A DNA stretch of 9,672 nucleotides, from the NCBI GenBank assembly GCA_021781095.1, contig JAJXXM010000075.1, positions 1,522 to 11,193 on the forward strand. The letters are read 5' to 3'. The notes under the pieces are model-generated. The model searched no databases, was not told where the DNA came from, and worked only from the letters and a program-made list of their open reading frames with translations. The translations under genes were made by a program, and so were the position numbers. Origin of the DNA: a bacterium (GTDB lineage Bacteria > Eremiobacterota > Eremiobacteria > Baltobacterales > Baltobacteraceae). Below are positions 1 through 6,276 of the stretch, piece by piece; position 1 is the first letter of the stretch; each line of letters begins with the position of its first letter.

Positions 1-1221
1 AATCCAGCGCCGTACGTATCGTGCCTGCGGATCGCCGCGGAGAAATTGCCGTTGCGGGTCGATGATGCGCGGGAAATGTAAATCGACGCGGAGGCCGGCG
101 CTCCAGCGCCAATTCCCGCTCGCGAGCGCCGGCTCGTCCTCGGTGAGGTAGCGCTCCCATTCCTCCATGCCGACGCGCCAATCGAGCCCGAGATCGAAGC
201 AACAGAACGAAGCGACGACGGCGCGCACCGCAGGATGCATCGTCCCGGTAGCGACGAGTTCGCGCATGCCCGCGTCGACGAGCGGAAACCCGGTACGCGC
301 CTCGGAGAGCGCTGCGAACTCGGCGCTCGCGCGCGCGAAGAGCCGCTCTTCGGGTTGCGGAGCCTCCTCGCATCCGGCGAACAACAGAAAATCGCGTCGC
401 GCCATCGCACGGAGAAAGCGTTCGATACCCGCGCGCTCCTCGGCGAGCAAAAACGGATCTTCCAAACGTTTGCAGACGCTGCGGACGACTTCACGCCCGG
501 AGAGCAATCCATAGGAGAGTGGTATCCCGAGCCCCGAGGTCGGAAGCGCGGGCGTGCGAACCGCGCGAGCGTACTCGACCAGGTGGTCGTTGACGAACCG
601 TTCGAGCTCGGCGCGAGCGACGCGCTCGCCGACCGCACCAAGCGTGCGCGACGCGCCGAACTCCTCCGGACGCGGCAACGGTTCGCTCGGCAAAACGCTC
701 GGCGAGAACCGTGCGGCGACGTCGACCGGTGCGCGCACGCTCTCGGGCGCGCGCCAGCGTCGATAGAACGCGTTGAAGGAACGAAAGCCGGCATCCTCGT
801 CATCGTCGAACGCGAATCGCTCCGAATCGACGGCGACCGCTTCGTGCACGGTCAGCGCCCGCATGCCGTGTTCCTCGGCGATCGCCTGCAAGCGCAGGTC
901 TTCGCGTACGCCTGCGGGATCGTAGCGTTTGCTCCACGCAACGAGCCGCGCGCCGGTCGCCCGCGCCACCGAGCGAATCGTCGTATCGAGCGGCGCTCGG
1001 CGGACGAGCAATTGCGATCCACGGAGCCGTAATTCGGCGTCGAGCGATTCGACCGCCGCGCAAAAATATGCCGCCCGCCGCGGGTTACGAGCGATGCGTT
1101 CGATACGACGTCGATCGAGAATGAGGAGTGGAACGATCTGCGTGCCCGGCTCCAACGCTGCAAAAATCGCTCGATCGCCGAGCCGAAGATCGCGGTCGAA
1201 ACAGAGCAGCGTCGGATTCAT
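1..1221 (-). CDS. Photolyase/cryptochrome-family flavoprotein, divergent (3' end cut by window edge)
   Basis: This is a 407-codon open frame with no stop before the left edge, so the C-terminus is missing. The N-terminal antenna-type Rossmann domain begins with FDRDLRLGDRA (residues 8-18), matching the family's RRDLRLxDN. The FAD-binding half has TSGLGIPLSYGLLSGR (228-243), TGFPLVDAGMREL (310-322), a D-W-R motif with W348, NWRW (370-373) and RYVRRW near the edge. Photolyases bind FAD and split UV-induced pyrimidine dimers using blue light. Compared by eye with E. coli PhrB, several key positions differ: Glu274 and Trp277 (dimer contacts) align with Ala272 and Arg275, the WMHN motif reads TMHP (327-330), the outer Trp306 of the electron chain is Leu305, and Asn378 facing the flavin aligns with Ala367. 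W371, W348 and W373 remain. The protein may therefore be a photolyase-like sensor or a divergent repair enzyme. The ATG start overlaps the stop of the upstream cytochrome gene as ATGA. Family membership is firm; repair activity is doubtful. Confidence 0.88.
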   Translation of the reverse strand, partial: MNPTLLCFDRDLRLGDRAIFAALEPGTQIVPLLILDRRRIERIARNPRRAAYFCAAVESLDAELRLRGSQLLVRRAPLDTTIRSVARATGARLVAWSKRYDPAGVREDLRLQAIAEEHGMRALTVHEAVAVDSERFAFDDDEDAGFRSFNAFYRRWRAPESVRAPVDVAARFSPSVLPSEPLPRPEEFGASRTLGAVGERVARAELERFVNDHLVEYARAVRTPALPTSGLGIPLSYGLLSGREVVRSVCKRLEDPFLLAEERAGIERFLRAMARRDFLLFAGCEEAPQPEERLFARASAEFAALSEARTGFPLVDAGMRELVATGTMHPAVRAVVASFCCFDLGLDWRVGMEEWERYLTEDEPALASGNWRWSAGLRVDLHFPRIIDPQRQFLRGDPQARYVRRWI

Positions 1222-1553
1222 TTCTCGGCGGCGATCCCGTCGATATAGGCCGCGACGTCGGCGAGATCGCGGCGCGTCAACTGCGAGGGATAGAGTTTCG
1301 GCATCGGCGCTTCGGGCTCTTCGATCGCCGTGAAGATCCGTTTATCGTTCCACGTCGGGGCGAGTGCGTACAGCGACGGGCCCAGGCGCGTTCCGCGCGC
1401 CTCGGCCCCATGGCATGCGGCACAGCGTTCGAGATAGACGCTGCGCCCCCGTGTGCCGTCGCCTCGTATCATGCTCGCACGCTCGCCGCTGCCATGCCCG
1501 GAGCATGCCGTCAGGAGGAGGGCGAGGCTCGCAGCGCCTGCTCGATTCTTCAC
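1218..1553 (-). CDS. Small monohaem c-type cytochrome lipoprotein
   Basis: The product is 111 residues. The N-terminus reads as a lipoprotein signal: basic VKNR, a hydrophobic run (AGAASLALLL) and a lipobox LTAC with Cys17 as the lipidated residue. The mature protein has one haem-attachment motif, CAACH (44-48), a GP-L loop after it (59-61) and MPKL with Met84 as the likely sixth haem ligand, ending in a helix DLADVAAYIDGI. This is the layout of a class I cytochrome c of c551/c552 type, an electron carrier tethered to the outside of the cytoplasmic membrane. I chose the GTG at 1553 because it gives a clean signal peptide. The frame stays open to 1721, but that part is antisense to the acetyltransferase-like gene. 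A weak GGAG lies about 14 bases upstream. The stop overlaps the photolyase-like start by 4 bases, so the two genes are probably translationally coupled. The redox partner is unknown. Confidence 0.87.
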   Translation of the reverse strand: MKNRAGAASLALLLTACSGHGSGERASMIRGDGTRGRSVYLERCAACHGAEARGTRLGPSLYALAPTWNDKRIFTAIEEPEAPMPKLYPSQLTRRDLADVAAYIDGIAAEK

Positions 1554-1610
1554 GCGGCACGCGTTCGCTCCGTGCAGGCGCTTCTCCCCACCATTTGGAA
1601 AGGAGCGCCC
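1554..1610. promoter_or_regulatory. Divergent intergenic region
   Basis: These 57 bases separate the minus-strand cytochrome gene from the plus-strand GNAT-fold gene, so promoters for both directions should lie here or just inside the coding starts. I cannot pick out convincing -35/-10 boxes for either direction. The only clear element is AAAGGAG at 1599-1605, placed 5 bases before the GTG at 1611. Confidence 0.4.
1599..1605 (+). promoter_or_regulatory. Ribosome binding site of the GNAT-fold gene
   Basis: AAAGGAG is a near-ideal Shine-Dalgarno sequence. Its 5-base spacer to GTG at 1611 decides the start of the acetyltransferase-like gene over in-frame starts further upstream, such as the ATG at 1128, which would lie antisense to the photolyase-like and cytochrome genes. 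Confidence 0.75.
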
Positions 1611-2102
1611 GTGGCAGGACGCAAGATTTTCCTCCGCTTCGCACAAGCAAGCGACGTGGAACGCCTGACGCGCGAGGGCGTCATCACGGCCCCCCCACCA
1701 GCGAAAGAGACGTGGAACCAACGCATCGTGCGCTGGCTCTCGGAGCAGCGCGCGGGGCGCCGCGCCGTGCTCGTCGCCGAAGACTCAACCGGCCTCCTCG
1801 GAATCCTCCACCTCGTCTTCGAACTTCCCGTCGGCTTCAAAGATCCCGAAGCCGCGAACGGCTTCGATATCGCCATGATCGAAGGGCTGCATTTGCGCGC
1901 CGGCGTTCCCCCCGAGGTCGGCAACGAGATGGTCGAAGAGATCCAGCGGATTGCAACCAAGCGGAAGGTGACGACGCTCACGTTCTGCATTCCGATGAAC
2001 CAGCCGCGTGCGATTCGCCAGGTAAAAGAGTGGGGATTCGAGGAGTTCCGCATTATGGCCGAGCCGTCGAAGATGCTCGCGTTCTTTCGGAAGACCGTCT
2101 AG
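1611..2102 (+). CDS. GNAT-fold acetyltransferase-like protein
   Basis: The product is 163 residues from the GTG at 1611, which has a strong ribosome site. The order of elements fits the GNAT fold: an N-terminal strand IFLRFAQASDVERL (6-19), a central pair AVLVAEDSTGLLGILHLVF (52-70), a strand IAMIEGLHL (87-95), the turn and helix where acetyl-CoA pyrophosphate normally binds (96-115), and a C-terminal section with RAIRQVKEWGFEEF (133-146), the usual 'neighbour, same protein grows bigger' helix and strand. GNAT enzymes move an acyl group from acyl-CoA to an amine. The expected R/Q-x-x-G-x-G/A loop is degenerate here (AGVPPEVGN, 97-105; only Gly104 matches), so acyl-CoA binding may be altered. 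The substrate cannot be read from sequence. The gene is followed after 30 bases by the TPR/ATP-grasp-like gene, so the two may be co-transcribed. Confidence 0.7.
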   Translation: MAGRKIFLRFAQASDVERLTREGVITAPPPAKETWNQRIVRWLSEQRAGRRAVLVAEDSTGLLGILHLVFELPVGFKDPEAANGFDIAMIEGLHLRAGVPPEVGNEMVEEIQRIATKRKVTTLTFCIPMNQPRAIRQVKEWGFEEFRIMAEPSKMLAFFRKTV

Positions 2103-2132
2103 AACTCCGACGGATCGAGAGCGAGAGCCCTG

Positions 2133-3290
2133 GTGTACGAGGTCGAGAAGCCGATCGAACTTTTTCGCAGCGCGCAAGCACTCTATCGCGCGCGGCAGTT
2201 CGAGGATGCCGCAGCCGGCTATCGACGCTGCATCGCTTTGGTTCCGGATTTCGCCACCGCTCATATGCGCTACGCAGAGCTCCTCATGCAACTCGGACGC
2301 GCCGATGCCGCACTCGCCGAAATGCGCGCCGGTTTCCGGCCCGTCTCGGGGCAAATTTCGCCCTTCTGCGGCGAGGGCGAACCGATTCGCGTCCTGCAAC
2401 TCGGCTCGTCGTCGGTGCAGGGCCAGACCGGAACCGAACGTATTCTCGATCCGCGGCTCTTCGAAACGACGACGATTCTCGTGCAGTACTGGGATCCCGA
2501 ACTCGCGCTGCCCGCACACGACCTCGCGTTCAATCTCATCGCCGATCCCGATATCGACGCACCGGCGCTCGCGATGGCGACCGAATTGCTCGCCGCCGAT
2601 CCCGCGCCGGTGCTCAACCCTCCGCATCTGATTGCGACGACCTCGCGCGTCGCTCATCCGATACGGCTCCAAGCGATTCCCGACACGATCGCGCCGCTCG
2701 CGCGCCTGCTACCGCGCACCGAGATCGAAGCCGAACAGTTGCCCTTTCTTCTCCGCTCTCCCGGCTACCACAACGGCGCTCATTTCGAACTCATCACGAC
2801 CGAGGCGGAGCTCGCCAACGCGCTGGCGACGCTTCCGGGCTACGAATTACTCCAGATCGAGTACGTCGATACCGCCGCCGCAGACGGACGCATACGGAAA
2901 TATCGGGCCATGATCGTCGACGGCGTTCCGTACCCCGCGCATCTCGCCATCGCACGCCATTGGAACATTCATTACTTCAGCGCCGAGATGGGCGCACCCG
3001 AACGAGCGGAGGAGATCGCCTACCTAAGCGACTTACGCAGACATCTCGGCGACCGCGTCGCCGACGCACTCGTCGCGGTCGGTCGTTCGACCGAACTCGA
3101 TTACGTCGGCGTCGATTTTTCCGTCTCCCACGACGGCCGACTCGTCGTCTTCGAAGCGAATGCGGCGATGACGGTCTATCTTCCCGACGAGAGCGCGGGG
3201 GTTCCCGAGCGTCGAGCGGCGGCGTTACGCATCTTCGCGGCGGCGCAAAAAATGATCGCCGACCGAGTCGCTAGCCGCCGATCTCGCTAA
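2133..3290 (+). CDS. TPR protein with C-terminal ATP-grasp-like domain
   Basis: The product is 385 residues. Residues 7-66 form about two tetratricopeptide helices pairs (AQALYRARQFEDAAAGYRRC, then a second with YAELLMQLGRADAALAEM), usually a protein-binding module. After a linker, residues 85-375 resemble an ATP-grasp enzyme: an N-terminal domain with LQLGSSSVQG (88-97), NPPHLIATTSR (162-172), a nucleotide-binding stretch PFLLRSPGYHNGAHFEL (204-220), strands LQIEYVD and IRKYRAMIVDG, and the metal-binding end DYVGVDFSV...VVFEANAAM (323-346), where Asp328, Glu341 and Asn343 are likely Mg-ATP ligands. ATP-grasp enzymes ligate a carboxylate to an amine or thiol through an acyl phosphate. The substrate is unknown. 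There is no signal peptide or membrane segment, so it should be cytoplasmic. The start is a GTG with only a weak purine-rich sequence upstream. The 3' end overlaps the end of moaA by 20 bases. Domain assignment is by eye; the TPR part is the surer half. Confidence 0.75.
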   Translation: MYEVEKPIELFRSAQALYRARQFEDAAAGYRRCIALVPDFATAHMRYAELLMQLGRADAALAEMRAGFRPVSGQISPFCGEGEPIRVLQLGSSSVQGQTGTERILDPRLFETTTILVQYWDPELALPAHDLAFNLIADPDIDAPALAMATELLAADPAPVLNPPHLIATTSRVAHPIRLQAIPDTIAPLARLLPRTEIEAEQLPFLLRSPGYHNGAHFELITTEAELANALATLPGYELLQIEYVDTAAADGRIRKYRAMIVDGVPYPAHLAIARHWNIHYFSAEMGAPERAEEIAYLSDLRRHLGDRVADALVAVGRSTELDYVGVDFSVSHDGRLVVFEANAAMTVYLPDESAGVPERRAAALRIFAAAQKMIADRVASRRSR

Positions 3291-4281
3291 ACGCGCGCAT
3301 CTGCGATGCCGCCTCGCCGACGCGCAGGTGGTGTCGCTCGGGTTTCACGAGCATCGATGCGGCGATGCGCTCGCGAATGCGTTCGTCGCTCTCGCCTCCC
3401 CGCAACGCCCCCTTGAGGTCGAGGTGATTTTCGCCGAAGAGACAGAGCCGTAGTCGCCCGTCGGCGGTGAGGCGGACGCGATTGCACCGCTCGCAATAAT
3501 CGTGCGAGAGCGGGCTGATGACGCCGATCGTTCCCGCGCCGTCGGCGAACCCGAAATAGCGCGCCGGGCCGTTGCCGGGCGGCCCCGCGACGGGAACGAG
3601 TGCATCGATCGCCGAGAGCCGTTCGAGAATCTCTTCCGCGGAGATATACGCGTCGGCGGCGATGCCGAGGTTTTCGTGGACCGGCATTACTTCGATGAAG
3701 CGCACCGTGACCTCTCGCTCCCGCGCATAGCGAGCGAAGGCCTCGATTTCATCGTCGTTGCGCCCGCGCATCGCGACGCAATTAATTTTCACCGGTCGCG
3801 CACCGACGCGCACGGACGCGTCGATCGCCGAGAGAACGCTCGCCAGTCCCGGACGGCGCGCGAGCGCCTCGAAGCGATCCTCGCGTAACGTATCGAGGGA
3901 GATATTTACGCGCGTGAGCCCGGCATCCATCAGTTCGGGGAGCCGCTCTTCGAGCAAGATGCCGTTGGTCGAGAGCGCGATCTCTTCGATGCCGTCGACC
4001 GCCGCTAGCATTTTTACCAGTCGAGGGAGATCGCGCCGAGCCAGTGGGTCGCCGCCGGAGATGCGCAGTTTGCGTACGCCGACCGAGGCAAAGATGCCGA
4101 CGAGCCGTGCGATCTCCTCGAAGCTCAGCAATTCGTCGCGCTCGATCCACGTCAACCCTTCGGCCGGCATGCAGTAAATACAGCGGAGGTTGCATTTATC
4201 GGTGACCGAGATGCGTAGGTAGTCGATCCGGCGCGCGAACGCGTCGGTGAGTGGGGCCTCGAGCAGATCGATCGTTTTCAC
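3271..4281 (-). CDS. moaA: GTP 3',8-cyclase MoaA
   Basis: The product is 336 residues, the normal length for the family. MoaA is a radical SAM enzyme that converts GTP to 3',8-cyclo-GTP, the first step of molybdenum cofactor synthesis, with MoaC completing cyclic pyranopterin monophosphate. Visible signatures are the SAM cluster motif CNLRCIYC (Cys30, Cys34, Cys37), the STNG and NISLDTL strands, NCVAMRGRNDDEI (168-180), VRFIEVMP (193-200), and the second 4Fe-4S cluster that binds GTP (Cys263, Cys266, Cys280, with the basic RVRLTADGRLR between). The protein ends in Gly-Gly, the tail needed for the GTP rearrangement. The SAM-binding GGEP motif reads GGDP (76-79). The start is a GTG whose last two bases plus A form the TGA of queG (GTGA overlap), with AAGG 9 bases upstream. 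It is the last gene of the nine-gene run. Confidence 0.96.
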   Translation of the reverse strand: MKTIDLLEAPLTDAFARRIDYLRISVTDKCNLRCIYCMPAEGLTWIERDELLSFEEIARLVGIFASVGVRKLRISGGDPLARRDLPRLVKMLAAVDGIEEIALSTNGILLEERLPELMDAGLTRVNISLDTLREDRFEALARRPGLASVLSAIDASVRVGARPVKINCVAMRGRNDDEIEAFARYAREREVTVRFIEVMPVHENLGIAADAYISAEEILERLSAIDALVPVAGPPGNGPARYFGFADGAGTIGVISPLSHDYCERCNRVRLTADGRLRLCLFGENHLDLKGALRGGESDERIRERIAASMLVKPERHHLRVGEAASQMRAFSEIGG

Positions 4282-5450
4282 TCTGTAGCGCCTTCAACGC
4301 CGGGATGAACGCTTTTGGATGCAAGCGCGATCTCCTCGAGAACCGTCGCCTCCCGTTCCTCCGCGCGCGCTCGCAGTAAGTGACGCTGCGCCGCCGGTCC
4401 GCCGATTCGGCCGAGCGCCCAGGCCGCCGCACCCCGCACGAGCGGGTGGGGATCCTCGACGAGCGCGCGAGCGAGCGCCGGAATCGCGGCGCGATCGAGC
4501 GCGTTTCCCAGCCCGATGGCGGCGTTACGACGCAGCACCGCGGCTCCGCGCCAACCCATGGCGGTCGGGCGATAGCGGCGCTTGTACGTACCGCTTCGTA
4601 ACGAGAGCAGCTCCTGAAGATCGGGGGCCGCAAGCCCCTCCTCGAACGGATCGAATGCCGCGTCGCCGCGCGCTCCCGCGCGAACCGTTGGCGGACAGAT
4701 ATCCTGGCAAAGATCGCAGCCCCAGATCCAGTCACCGAGTAGTGCTCGCAGCTCGCGCGGAATCGCGTCGACGCGCTGCGTGAGATCGGCGATGCAGCGC
4801 GTTGCATCGATCGTGTAGTCGCCGCGGAGCGCACCGGTCGGGCAGACGTCCACGCACCGCCGACAGCTCCCGCAGTGCGTCTTCAGCGGTGCGTCGGGCG
4901 GCAGCGGGAGCGAGCAAAAGATTTCGCCGAGAAAAACGTACGAGCCGAGTTCGGGCGCGATAGCATTTGTGTGCTTGCCGATCCAGGCGAGCCCCGAGCG
5001 TGCCGCCCGGGCACGTTCGGCGACCGGAGCGGTGTCGCAGGCGAGCGCCGTTACCGTTCCTCCGACGGCGGCATCGAGATGCCGCGCGATATCGTCGAGA
5101 ACGGTGCGCACCCGAGCGTGGTAATCGCGCGACCACGCATACTTCGAAACGCGCCCGCTCCCGCGCGCCCGCCGCTGCGGCGTCGGCCGGGCGTACGGTA
5201 TCGCAACGCAGATGACGCTGCGTGCGTCGCGAAGGATATGCAGGGGATCGGCGGCTGCAACCGCGTAGGCATCCCCATATCCCCACGTATCGAGATCGCC
5301 GCGCCGGAACGCCGCCCGCAGACGCTCGCGCGTCTGCGCATCCTCTTCCGCGTCGGCGACGCGCACGCGCACTCCCAACGCCGCGCCGCGCTCGGCGAGC
5401 ACGCTTCGGAGGCTCGCGAGATCGAGGGCGCTAGATCGTTGCGAGATCAC
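4278..5450 (-). CDS. queG: Epoxyqueuosine reductase QueG
   Basis: The product is 390 residues from the GTG at 5450; E. coli QueG is 379. QueG is a cobalamin-dependent iron-sulfur enzyme that reduces epoxyqueuosine to queuosine at the wobble base of GUN-anticodon tRNAs. The sequence shows the N-terminal DUF1730 region (VICVAIPYARP, 79-89), the active-site stretch CDTAPVAERARAARSGLAWI (138-157) with Asp139 at the position of the known catalytic Asp, followed by GKHT, then two 4Fe-4S sets: CGSCRRCVDVCP (Cys193, 196, 199, 203) and Cys219 with CDLCQDICP (Cys245, 248, 252). A HEAT-type tRNA-binding tail with two helical repeats spans about 305-360. The frame stays open to 5843, but that part is antisense-like shadow inside the aldo/keto reductase gene. 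The GTG at 5450 gives a family-like N-terminus, follows a GGGGG purine run, and overlaps the upstream gene's end by 20 bases. No queuosine-precursor gene is adjacent. Confidence 0.95.
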   Translation of the reverse strand: MISQRSSALDLASLRSVLAERGAALGVRVRVADAEEDAQTRERLRAAFRRGDLDTWGYGDAYAVAAADPLHILRDARSVICVAIPYARPTPQRRARGSGRVSKYAWSRDYHARVRTVLDDIARHLDAAVGGTVTALACDTAPVAERARAARSGLAWIGKHTNAIAPELGSYVFLGEIFCSLPLPPDAPLKTHCGSCRRCVDVCPTGALRGDYTIDATRCIADLTQRVDAIPRELRALLGDWIWGCDLCQDICPPTVRAGARGDAAFDPFEEGLAAPDLQELLSLRSGTYKRRYRPTAMGWRGAAVLRRNAAIGLGNALDRAAIPALARALVEDPHPLVRGAAAWALGRIGGPAAQRHLLRARAEEREATVLEEIALASKSVHPGVEGATE

Positions 5451-6276
5451 CGAGCGGCCCCCGTGGAAATGCACGATCGATCGCGTCGATCTCATCGTCG
5501 CGCAAGACGATCTCGCCGGCGAGTGCATTTTCTTCGACGTGAGCGACCGAGGAAGCCTTTGGAATCGTAAAGAGCATCGGATCGCGCGTGAGGAACGCGA
5601 GCACGATCGAACGCACCGTCGTTCCGCGCGCCGCCGCGATCTCGCGCAGCGTCGCGTCGGCGAGAGACGCCTCGATCGTACGGCGCCCGAACGGCGTGTA
5701 GCCGACGATCGGTACGTCGTTCGCTCGTGCGTAGGGTACGAGTCGATGCTCCGCGGTGCGTTCGTGAAGGTGGTAGAGCACCTGATCGCAGAGCAGCGGA
5801 TAGGGGGCGAGCGAACGGCGCGCGATCTCCAGGTCCTCGACATCGCAGTTGCTCGCTCCGGCGAAGCGAATGAGTCCGCTCTCGATCAGCGTTCGCATCG
5901 CGCGCATCGTCTCCTCGATGGGGTAGGCTCCGCACCAATGCAAGAGATACCCGTCGAGATAAGGCGTGCCGAGCCGCTCGAGGCTCCGTCGTGCCGCCGC
6001 AAGCGTCCCTTCGTAGCTCGCATTACTCGGCAAGACCTTACTCACCAGAAAGATCGCGCTGCGATCGAGCGGTGCGATCGCCTCACCGACGACGCGCTCG
6101 ACCTCACCCGCGCCGTACATCTCCGCAGTATCGATATGCGTCATACCCAATTCGACGCCGCGACGAATCGCGGCGATTGCGTCGGCGCGCCCGCGACGAT
6201 GCTCCGGAAGATTCCAGGTTCCCTGACCGATAATGGGGAGTTCGCGTTCCGTTTTCCCGAATCGTCGCCGTCGCAT
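5431..6276 (-). CDS. Aldo/keto reductase, YeaE-like
   Basis: The product is 281 residues, a complete AKR (beta/alpha)8 barrel. Members reduce aldehydes and ketones with NADPH. The catalytic tetrad is all present: Asp49 and Tyr54 in HIDTAEMYG (47-55), Lys80 in LVSKVLP and His113 in YLLHW. The NADPH phosphate-binding end is IPKASS (238-243) followed by EN at 249-250. The layout IDTAEMYGAGEVERVVGEAI, YLLHW and FAGASN is close to the E. coli YeaE subgroup, which acts on methylglyoxal and similar carbonyls, so this is a likely but unproven substrate class. The ATG follows the stop of the MoeB-rhodanese gene directly (TAAATG) and has no evident Shine-Dalgarno, suggesting coupled translation. Its job inside a molybdopterin operon is not known; carbonyl detoxification is the plainest guess. 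Confidence 0.93.
   Translation of the reverse strand: MRRRRFGKTERELPIIGQGTWNLPEHRRGRADAIAAIRRGVELGMTHIDTAEMYGAGEVERVVGEAIAPLDRSAIFLVSKVLPSNASYEGTLAAARRSLERLGTPYLDGYLLHWCGAYPIEETMRAMRTLIESGLIRFAGASNCDVEDLEIARRSLAPYPLLCDQVLYHLHERTAEHRLVPYARANDVPIVGYTPFGRRTIEASLADATLREIAAARGTTVRSIVLAFLTRDPMLFTIPKASSVAHVEENALAGEIVLRDDEIDAIDRAFPRGPLGDLATI

Noticed and set aside
1554..1721. Longer N-terminus for the cytochrome gene
   Set aside because: It would put 56 residues before the lipoprotein signal and run antisense into the GNAT-fold gene; the GTG at 1553 gives a proper signal peptide.
2103..2132. Possible terminator between the GNAT-fold and TPR genes
   Set aside because: No stem-loop with a T-run is present in these 30 bases.
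1785..2672. Minus-strand open frame of 295 codons opposite the GNAT-fold and TPR genes
   Set aside because: No recognisable motif, no ribosome site, and both plus-strand genes beneath it have clear family features.
1364..3274. Long plus-strand open frame of 636 codons
   Set aside because: The translation is Arg/Ser/Pro-rich without domains and overlaps the GNAT-fold and TPR/ATP-grasp-like genes in another frame; typical shadow in GC-rich DNA.
5451..5843. Longer N-terminus for QueG
   Set aside because: The added part is Arg/Ser-rich shadow of the aldo/keto reductase gene and has no match to the QueG N-terminus.
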